IMG/VR virus record: IMGVR_UViG_3300035701_006900
Coordinates: 1-36,008 of that record
Direction: 5' to 3' (one strand)
DNA from: a virus
DNA length: 36,008 nt
The position numbers and the translations under genes are program-made. Of the stretch, positions 30,870-36,008 are shown piece by piece. The first letter of the stretch is position 1. Each line of letters starts with the position of its first letter. The notes below the pieces were generated by a model. That model worked only from the letters and a program-made list of their open reading frames with translations. It did not search any database and was not told where the DNA came from.

Positions 30870-31097
30870 ATGAATTCAAGGGTTTACAAAAAAGAAGCTT
30901 GGGAGAAAACATTTCATAATATTAGTGAATCACGAAAATATCAAAAATTTCTTGATGAAAACACTAGAAAAGTTTTAGTGGAAAAAACTAAAAAAGTAAC
31001 TAGTTACAACATTACTGCTATTCGCTATTCCATGGATTCAGTGCTTAATTCAGATTTTGTAATAGAATTAAGACGAACTCATCTTTTTAATGAATAA
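30870..31097 (+). CDS. Small basic early protein, leaderless
   Basis: 75 residues, Lys/Arg-rich, mainly helical (SRKYQKFLDENTRKVLVEKTKK). No family recognised. The start is set by the -7 box 4 nt upstream. Confidence 0.55.
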   Translation: MNSRVYKKEAWEKTFHNISESRKYQKFLDENTRKVLVEKTKKVTSYNITAIRYSMDSVLNSDFVIELRRTHLFNE

Positions 31098-31123
31098 CAT
31101 TTCCACATTCAGTATTATATAAC

Positions 31124-31131
31124 TATCTTCG
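31124..31131 (+). promoter_or_regulatory. -7 box of a leaderless gene (TATCTTCG)
   Basis: TATCTTCG ends 4 nt before the ATG at 31136; an imperfect TTTC is 20 nt upstream. Same geometry as the other leaderless genes. Confidence 0.45.
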
Positions 31132-31135
31132 CAAT

Positions 31136-31699
31136 ATGAAGAAAAAAACACTAGTCGTAAATTTTTTCGCAGGGCCAGGAACTGGAAAAAGCACATTTTG
31201 TGCTGGAACTTTCGCTGCACTAAAGTGGGGTGATGTTGACTGTGAGATGGCACTTGAGTATGCCAAGGATTTAACTTGGGAATCAAGTTCTACGGATAAA
31301 AAGAAAAAAAAGGTTAAAAATCCCAAACTTGAAAACCAACTATATGTATTCGGAAAACAACAGCACAGGATATTTAGATTAAATGGAAAAGTCGATGTTA
31401 TAGTAACCGACTCCCCACTTCTCCACTCATTAGTGTATGACACTGGAGATAATAAGGCCTTGGAAAGTCTTATACTTGAGGAACATTCTATGTACGATAA
31501 CTTAAACATATTTCTGAGAAGAAAGAAAAAGTACAACCCAAACGGCAGAAGTCAAACTCTTCAGCAGGCAATAGAGTTAGACAATAACATAAAACATATG
31601 TTAGATATGCACAGTGGTGGATACGAAATAATAGACGCTGTACCTAGAAACATAAAGATGGTTGTTAAATTAATAAGAAAAAGACTGAAGATAAAATGA
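31136..31699 (+). CDS. P-loop NTPase (small kinase-like)
   Basis: 187 residues. Walker A GPGTGKST at about 13-20 follows a hydrophobic strand (LVVNFFA), and VDVIVTDSPLLHSL near 90 is a Walker B-type strand. FLRRKKKYNPNGRSQTLQQA has the basic lid seen in nucleotide kinases. It resembles P-loop proteins of other large phages annotated as AAA ATPase or kinase, substrate unknown. It overlaps the radical SAM gene by ATGA (31696-31699), so the two may act in one pathway. Confidence 0.7.
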   Translation: MKKKTLVVNFFAGPGTGKSTFCAGTFAALKWGDVDCEMALEYAKDLTWESSSTDKKKKKVKNPKLENQLYVFGKQQHRIFRLNGKVDVIVTDSPLLHSLVYDTGDNKALESLILEEHSMYDNLNIFLRRKKKYNPNGRSQTLQQAIELDNNIKHMLDMHSGGYEIIDAVPRNIKMVVKLIRKRLKIK

Positions 31700-33252
31700 T
31701 TACGATTAAAAGCATAAGATACGGACACGCCAACAATAGCAGCTCTAGTCATTCTATTGTTTTTTTGGGAGACAAAAAAGTCATAGATGATTATAATGAA
31801 GGTGAGTTCGGATGGGATGAGTTCACTCTTTCTTCTAGAAAAGCCAAAGAAGAATATATGTTTGTTCAACTTATGTATAGCCTTCCGTCTGTAACTAAAT
31901 ATAGTTATGGTGTTATTGTAGAGAAGACAATAACCGAAGAGTCAAATCGCTATTCTAGTGAATATCAACAAAGACCTGAAGTCAGAATGTATCAAGCCAG
32001 AGTAATGCTTAAGGAATTTTCGGATGTGTTTACAGAAATAAATTTAGAAGAATACGCACAGAAATTTGTTGACAATGACGACTATGGTATCGTAGACCAT
32101 CAATCCGTTAATGGTTTTGCTGTAGACATAAATGGTGCATTGCATTATTCATTCGTCAGAAAAATTCTCAAGACAATTTTCGAAAATAACTTCGTCATAC
32201 TAGGAGGTAATGATAATAGTGATAATAACCATCCTCATAAAGGACATCATATTGAGAATTCATTTTCCAAAAAAATAATGAATGTTTTCAATTTAATATC
32301 TGGTAATTCTACAGAGAGCATTATTTGCGTTGAAGATGAAGTAAATGGAGACTTTATATTGAGAAATAAATACAGAGGGGATAAGATAAGATTTTCATTC
32401 GAGAAGAATTCTCCTAAAACCAAAAAAGCAGGATTTCCAGAGTTGGTCGACATAAAAATAACTAGTCATTGTGCATATGGATGTTCATTTTGTTATCAAT
32501 CATCTACCGCTCAAGGACAGCACGCATCTCTTGATGATGTTAAGCGAGTGATTGACATTCTTGCTAATTCAAAAACATTTGAAATTGCCATAGGTGGCGG
32601 TGAGCCAACAACTCATCCTGAACTTGCTAAAATACTTGAACACGCTTCTGCTAAGGGAATGTCTGCTGGATTTACAACAAGAAACTTCAAAATTGATGAA
32701 GTGCCTGGGTTTGAAAGGATAATGAATACTGCTGACTCTATAGCGTTTTCGTGCCATAGTGCGAAAGAAATAAGTCGAGTTTATGAAATAGCGGATATCG
32801 TATCCAGCATCATTAGAATACATAGCGAAAGACCGAATTTTTATATACAAATCATACCAGAGCTGTATACAACAAAGCATTTTACTGAAATGCTTGATAT
32901 GTGTGCGAATCGTTGGATGCCAGTAACACTTCTTGGATATAAGGATTTTGGATTTGGAAAATCATACGAGCCAAAGAATCTTAACACCTCTTCTGATTGG
33001 ATTGATGTTGTGAAAGGACTGAGTAAAAAAAGAGACCTTAAGATAGGAATTGATTCTGTGTTAGTTAAAAAATGGAAAAAAGAACTTATAGAAAAAGGGT
33101 GCAACAAACTTATGCTTGTAGGTGAAGAAGGTAAATTCAGTTGTTATGTCGATGCTGTCGAGAAGCGTATTGCTAAATCATCATTTATAGACGAAAGCGA
33201 ACCGCTTGATATGGAAAAGTCGACTATACTAGAAGAGTTTAAAAAATACTAA
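31696..33252 (+). CDS. Radical SAM enzyme with N-terminal RYGHANNSSSSHS domain
   Basis: 518 residues. The radical SAM core starts near 250: CAYGCSFC (C259, C263, C266) binds the 4Fe-4S cluster, and IAIGGGEPTTHPEL (around 300) is the SAM-binding GGE motif. The first ~245 residues are not a known radical SAM domain; they begin MITIKSIRYGHANNSSSSHS, a Ser-rich motif I associate with uncharacterised phage proteins. More cysteines near the end (KGCNKL, FSCYV) may bind an auxiliary cluster. Substrate unknown: nucleic acid base, nucleotide or peptide are all possible. It is co-translated with the P-loop NTPase. Confidence 0.82.
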   Translation: MITIKSIRYGHANNSSSSHSIVFLGDKKVIDDYNEGEFGWDEFTLSSRKAKEEYMFVQLMYSLPSVTKYSYGVIVEKTITEESNRYSSEYQQRPEVRMYQARVMLKEFSDVFTEINLEEYAQKFVDNDDYGIVDHQSVNGFAVDINGALHYSFVRKILKTIFENNFVILGGNDNSDNNHPHKGHHIENSFSKKIMNVFNLISGNSTESIICVEDEVNGDFILRNKYRGDKIRFSFEKNSPKTKKAGFPELVDIKITSHCAYGCSFCYQSSTAQGQHASLDDVKRVIDILANSKTFEIAIGGGEPTTHPELAKILEHASAKGMSAGFTTRNFKIDEVPGFERIMNTADSIAFSCHSAKEISRVYEIADIVSSIIRIHSERPNFYIQIIPELYTTKHFTEMLDMCANRWMPVTLLGYKDFGFGKSYEPKNLNTSSDWIDVVKGLSKKRDLKIGIDSVLVKKWKKELIEKGCNKLMLVGEEGKFSCYVDAVEKRIAKSSFIDESEPLDMEKSTILEEFKKY

Positions 33253-33257
33253 TAAAA

Positions 33258-33289
33258 TTTTGCATACTGAACAATCAACCTTATATTTG
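33258..33289 (+). promoter_or_regulatory. Bacteroidetes-type promoter
   Basis: TTTTG (33258-33262), 19-nt spacer, TATATTTG (33282-33289): the best consensus match in the window. A 27-nt leader precedes the ATG at 33317. The transcript may extend through the structured RNA at 33847. Confidence 0.78.
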
Positions 33290-33316
33290 CACTCTTATTA
33301 ATAAATAAAACACTAA

Positions 33317-33841
33317 ATGAAAATCACAGTAACAGAAGCACTCAGATTGAAAAACGAAATATCCAGTATCGTTAATACCTTGAATTATGCTTCTAACACA
33401 GCTCAGTTCGGAATTCTTAAAGAAGATGAGGTAGTAGTTTCTGAAGAAAAAGATAGCTTCACACAAGTTTTTGGCAGATTCAATAAGGCTTTGGATTTTT
33501 CTGCAGAGATTAATAACGCCTTGGCTAATTTCAACAGAGAGACTAGCATTGACGCAAAAGTTCGTACAATGCATAATGAGAAACTTAAGCACCAAATTCT
33601 GTCAAGTGCTCTTCCTAAAACAAAACCATCATCAACAACTAGATTTGAAAATTTAGGAAATGGACAAAGAAAGGCTATAAAAGTTTCTTACACTCCAACA
33701 ATCAATTCGAATGAGGTTAAAAAATTGATGGCTCAGTCAAAAACAAACATGAGAGCACTTCAAACTGAAGTTGAAAAGCTCAATCAAAAAGAAATTACAC
33801 TTTCTTTCGAACATTCAGATATTGAATCGCTCGTAGAATAA
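33317..33841 (+). CDS. Hypothetical helical protein, possibly DIP1984-like
   Basis: 174 residues with heptad-like helices throughout (TEALRLKNEISSIVNTLNYAS, FNKALDFSAEINNALANFNRE, MRALQTEVEKLNQKEITL). The N-terminal ~90 residues loosely follow the DIP1984/septicolysin-like pattern (xxEALxLKxxI...INxxNxxT), but this is tentative. It is the first gene of a strongly promoted unit whose 3' part is a structured RNA. Confidence 0.6.
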   Translation: MKITVTEALRLKNEISSIVNTLNYASNTAQFGILKEDEVVVSEEKDSFTQVFGRFNKALDFSAEINNALANFNRETSIDAKVRTMHNEKLKHQILSSALPKTKPSSTTRFENLGNGQRKAIKVSYTPTINSNEVKKLMAQSKTNMRALQTEVEKLNQKEITLSFEHSDIESLVE

Positions 33842-33846
33842 AATAC

Positions 33847-34074
33847 TCCCAGGTCAGTAGGAAGGGTTTCGGAATACCCTTATACCGAATATGTGCAAGC
33901 CCAGAATAGACTTGATAGCTACCACCGGTTAGGCGAAAAATAACTGGTACTACAATTATGGTGCAAACCGTCGTGATGCAAAACGCAAAATGTAAACTGT
34001 AGATGGCGGAAGCCGGTAAAAATGAAAATTGTAATAATGTATGAACTTTGAAACAATTTTCCGAACGCCTGGGA
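33847..34074 (+). ncRNA. Structured RNA of unknown class
   Basis: About 230 nt without a convincing reading frame. Closing stem: TCCCAGG (33847-33853) with CCTGGGA (34068-34074). Inside: AAGGGT/ACCCTT (33862/33876) whose loop TTCGG can pair with CCGAA at 33885, a pseudoknot; CAAG/CTTG (33896/33911); ACCGGTTA/TAACTGGT (33924/33941) with a GGCGAAAAA loop; GGC-GGAA-GCC (34005); GAAAATTGT/ACAATTTTC (34024/34053). No match to tRNA, tmRNA, RNase P, 6S, group I or II intron, or cobalamin riboswitch by eye. It ends 16 nt before the ATG at 34091, so it could be a cis-regulatory leader or a separate RNA. Confidence 0.65.
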
Positions 34075-34090
34075 AACTTATTTAAAACTT

Positions 34091-34288
34091 ATGTTGACAA
34101 AAATATTTCTCCTTATAATATGGTTTATAGTCATTGTGGCTTTGTGGGTATTTGCTACCAGCACAACTGTGACTAACGAAAAATACAAACACTACGAATT
34201 TAGAATAAAAAGTTTCTTTTATTGGCTCGCTACCATCGTTTCATTATTAATAGGCCTTTTAATGGCATATATCCCTTCTGAACAGTAG
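34091..34288 (+). CDS. Small two-helix membrane protein
   Basis: 65 residues with membrane helices at about 3-22 and 42-60, joined by a basic loop (NEKYKHYEFRIKS). No family recognised. It follows the structured RNA directly, which may control it. Confidence 0.55.
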   Translation: MLTKIFLLIIWFIVIVALWVFATSTTVTNEKYKHYEFRIKSFFYWLATIVSLLIGLLMAYIPSEQ

Positions 34289-34302
34289 AGTGTAAATTGT
34301 GT

Positions 34303-34310
34303 CTATTTAT
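34303..34310 (+). promoter_or_regulatory. Late-type promoter motif CTATTTAT
   Basis: Exact CTATTTAT, 14 nt before the ATG at 34325. Confidence 0.45.
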
Positions 34311-34324
34311 AGGAAATTCAGCAT

Positions 34325-34552
34325 ATGGAAAAGGAGCAAAAAAGAAAAATACTACACAAAGAGTTCGACACAATTATCCATGAATTTGAAGCGAAATTAA
34401 AGGAATTTCAAAATAGAAATAGTGATATGCGTATGGATTTACAGGTGGAACTTAAGGAGCCGAGGACTGTTGGCATCTATGATATGCCCGACAAGTTAAT
34501 TCAAAACAAAGCTTTCTTGTTCGATACAAAATTTATTCTAATTACGGAATAA
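34325..34552 (+). CDS. Small hypothetical late protein
   Basis: 75 residues: a charged helix (KEFDTIIHEFEAKLKEFQNRN) and a short beta unit (LQVELKEPRTVGIYDMPDKL). Unknown. It converges with the minus-strand gene ending at 34542, overlapping 11 bp. Confidence 0.55.
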   Translation: MEKEQKRKILHKEFDTIIHEFEAKLKEFQNRNSDMRMDLQVELKEPRTVGIYDMPDKLIQNKAFLFDTKFILITE

Positions 34553-34790
34553 TCGGTCCGCCAATTATTCCCAAGAACCTTGTCCACGTTACTCTAATGG
34601 ATGTTGTGTTGCCTCTTTCAATCTCTTCGATAGTTGGAGCAAAATAAAGAATTAACTCTTGATTTATAAGAGCGTATCCAGTAAAGCGTCTATCTACTCC
34701 GTCAATTGCATAAACAACACCTTCTCCATTAGCATCTCTTAGGCGGTTTCTATACCTAAGAATATTTCCTTTTGCTTCTTCTTCTGTCAT
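34542..34790 (-). CDS. Small hypothetical protein next to the transposase
   Basis: 82 residues from ATG 34790; the longer frame runs into the transposase. Starts MTEEEAKGNILRYRNRLRDANGE and has a hydrophobic end (FLGIIGGPIIP). A TATGTTTA box lies 6 nt before the ATG on the minus strand, so it may be leaderless. It lies 35 nt beyond the transposase stop on the same strand. Whether it belongs to the insertion or to the phage is unclear. Confidence 0.5.
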   Translation of the reverse strand: MTEEEAKGNILRYRNRLRDANGEGVVYAIDGVDRRFTGYALINQELILYFAPTIEEIERGNTTSIRVTWTRFLGIIGGPIIP

Positions 34791-34805
34791 ATGTTGTAAA
34801 CATAC

Positions 34806-35768
34806 GACTTTCCGAGAGTCGGTATTAAGCGGCCATCTGCAAAATAAGCTCAAACATTTTCTCTGGCTGACCTTTGTTTTCGCTTCGAAATGAATTTTCT
34901 GCTATGTATTTTGGTAAGTGTTTATAGCTAACATTGATGTGAGTTCCTCTTATCATTCGCTTTAACGAACTCCAAAACGTTTCTATTGGGTTGGTGGAGA
35001 ATCCGGATTCATTTCTAAACTCTCCGCGCTGATGATTGACGACTTGGTGGTCCAGAAATTCATTTTTTAATCCAGAGTAGGCTCCGAAACCGTCAGAGAT
35101 AATCCGAGCGTCTTTATCTACATATTTCCGAATGATTGGTTTAAGGATTTCACCTGTTGGTTCTCCGTCAAGTACAACTGTAATCACGCGGCCTTTTTCA
35201 TCCATCATTCCGAACACCGGAATTTTACCTCCGTGCCCAGTTCCTTTTTTCTGCTTGTACTTATGTTTATTCAGCATTTTGCCTCCAATGAATGTTTCGT
35301 CAACGATGATATTGCCGGTCAGTTTTTCTTCTGAAGTCGAAACCATAGCTTTTCGTATTTGTCCGGCCATACGCCACGCTGTTTTGTATGTGACATTAAA
35401 CTGTCTTTGCAGTTCTTTGGCGGCTACGCCATTGCGAGTTGTAGTATAGAGAAAGATTGCTTGGAACCAAAAGACGAGAGGCGTCCGGCTCTTGTGCATT
35501 ACGGTACCGGCTGTTGGATATAGCTGGTAACCGCACTCAGTACATTGATAACAGCGCCTGGTCTGTATTCTCTTGAATTTGGCGTCTACAACAGCACAAC
35601 AGGGACAGGCTCCTAAATTGCCGAATTTGATTTGGAATAGTTTGTCCAAGCAGGACTTATCATCGGGATAGTCCTTGCGAAATTGGTCAAAACTGTAAGT
35701 TTTGGGCTTTTTTGACTCTTGTATACCGTCAGGCATACACTTAGAAAACGCATCATTCTCCGGAAAGT
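34806..35768 (-). mobile_element. IS1595/ISXO2-type insertion sequence (approximate limits)
   Basis: Limits are set by a candidate inverted repeat: GACTTTCCGAGAG on the plus strand at 34806 and, inverted, CTCCGGAAAGT at 35758 (11 of 12 positions with one gap). The repeats lie just outside the transposase gene (7 and 22 nt). No target-site duplication was seen, so the true ends may differ or the element may be immobile. Its base composition is richer in G and C than the surroundings, and it holds 2 of only 5 GCGC sites in the window. Confidence 0.5.
34825..35736 (-). CDS. IS1595-family (ISXO2-like) transposase
   Basis: 303 residues, full length. An N-terminal zinc ribbon (CPCC ... CYQCTECGYQ) is followed by TPLVFWFQAIFLYTT and the ISXO2 domain: first Asp in IVDETFIGGK, second Asp in IISDGFGAY, then NHQRGEF and STNPIETFWSSLKR with the last acidic residue. 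RKLVPV-type linkers typical of host ISs are absent. No frameshift is seen, so the enzyme may be active. Transposases of this family occur in Bacteroidetes chromosomes, the likely source. Confidence 0.88.
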   Translation of the reverse strand: MPDGIQESKKPKTYSFDQFRKDYPDDKSCLDKLFQIKFGNLGACPCCAVVDAKFKRIQTRRCYQCTECGYQLYPTAGTVMHKSRTPLVFWFQAIFLYTTTRNGVAAKELQRQFNVTYKTAWRMAGQIRKAMVSTSEEKLTGNIIVDETFIGGKMLNKHKYKQKKGTGHGGKIPVFGMMDEKGRVITVVLDGEPTGEILKPIIRKYVDKDARIISDGFGAYSGLKNEFLDHQVVNHQRGEFRNESGFSTNPIETFWSSLKRMIRGTHINVSYKHLPKYIAENSFRSENKGQPEKMFELILQMAA

Positions 35769-35949
35769 TTCAGATTTGGGGAAATATATTTTGGCTTACT
35801 GTCTTGAAGGGATATATGCCCTTTTAATCGGTAGTTAGCAACTGTTGATAATCCGTAGAAATAGCGTATATTTACTTTACGTGATGTACCTAGAGAAAAC
35901 ATATATAAACCAATATTTTGCTATGAAGCTCCTCGACACAACATAAGTC

Positions 35950-35972
35950 GCTTTTGATAAAACATCAAAAGC
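35950..35972. repeat. Perfect inverted repeat
   Basis: GCTTTTGAT (35950-35958) and ATCAAAAGC (35964-35972) form a 9-bp stem with a 5-nt loop. There is no T run on either side, so a terminator is doubtful. A second small stem, CTATG/CATAG, follows at 35974-35988. From 35737 to the window end no gene is visible. Confidence 0.5.
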
Positions 35973-36008
35973 ACTATGTCAACCATAGCACAACAGTCAC
36001 TTTGGAGA

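Noticed and set aside
31696-33252. Viperin or QueE
   Set aside because: Cysteine spacing is CxxxCxxC, but the flanking sequence lacks viperin's typical NWHxxxxCNYxC context, and QueE has a longer first cysteine gap; the fused N-terminal domain fits neither.
33847-34074. tmRNA, RNase P RNA, 6S RNA, group I/II intron, cobalamin riboswitch or retron RNA
   Set aside because: None of their conserved cores were found (no T-arm or tag frame, no GAGGAAAGTCC-type CR-I, no intron P7 or domain V, no B12 box), and no reverse transcriptase or intron ORF is nearby.
35883-35945. Short frame starting at ATG 35883
   Set aside because: Only about 20 residues, no resemblance and no downstream continuation.
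35950-35972. Rho-independent terminator
   Set aside because: The stem is perfect, but no T run follows on either strand; kept only as an inverted repeat.
1-36008. CRISPR array or tRNA genes
   Set aside because: No regularly spaced repeats and no clover-leaf with a GTTCGAAT-type T loop were found by eye on either strand.

Overview
The window looks like part of a large, strictly lytic, T4-like (myovirus-type) bacteriophage genome infecting a member of the Bacteroidetes/Flavobacteriia. Phage evidence: a UvsX/RecA-type recombinase, a T4 RNase H/FEN-type exonuclease and a DnaB/gp41-type helicase in one operon, a GH19 endolysin, a T4-type RNA-repair set (kinase, RNA ligase 1, phosphatase), many small unknown genes on both strands, ATGA stop/start overlaps, and no integrase or host housekeeping genes. 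Host evidence: AT-rich DNA, promoters of the Bacteroidetes sigma type (TTG about 19-20 nt before TAnnTTTG), almost no Shine-Dalgarno sequences, and two genes at the left edge with the type IX secretion (T9SS) sorting architecture known only from Bacteroidetes.

Layout. 1-1225: two exported T9SS-type proteins. 1.3-8.3 kb: replication and nucleotide operon (Zn-ribbon protein, UvsX, FEN nuclease, small protein, helicase, class II B12-dependent ribonucleotide reductase). 8.35-10.03 kb: an HhaI-type cytosine-5 methyltransferase tail-to-tail with a candidate PD-(D/E)xK nuclease. 10.1-13.2 kb: unknown late-type genes. 13.3-17.9 kb: small early genes, a kinase / RNA ligase / HAD-phosphatase RNA-repair operon bounded by terminators, and a YkuK-like RNase H-fold protein. 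17.8-19.5 kb (minus): three late genes, including a candidate ADP-ribosyltransferase and a membrane protein. 19.6-20.5 kb: Fe-S RecB-type nuclease. 20.6-24.2 kb: late genes with the endolysin. 24.2-25.4 kb (minus): three small late genes. 25.6-28.6 kb: SNF2-type helicase, unknown protein, PcfJ-like protein. 28.6-30.0 kb (minus): two late genes. 30.2-33.8 kb: small membrane proteins, P-loop NTPase, radical SAM enzyme, unknown protein. 33.85-34.07 kb: a folded RNA of unknown class. 34.1-36 kb: small genes and an IS1595/ISXO2-type transposase.

Two promoter classes divide the genes. Replication, repair, modification and nuclease genes have host-type TAnnTTTG promoters, several ending exactly 4 nt before the start codon (leaderless mRNAs). 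Genes that look late carry CTATTTAT (or a one-base variant at its first position) 7-22 nt before the start, on either strand, probably the phage late promoter. Many late proteins share short terminal helices (a TESYKxRLxELAGL-type tag or an LxxLIxEEV-type tag), which may be packaging or sorting signals.

The strongest genome-scale signal is the complete absence of GATC in 36 kb, while the same four bases as TCGA are common and GTCGAC is over-represented. GCGC, the predicted target of the methyltransferase, is also rare. Together these suggest a phage shaped by restriction, using site avoidance against one system and self-methylation against another. All functional calls come from reading motifs by eye; no database search was run.
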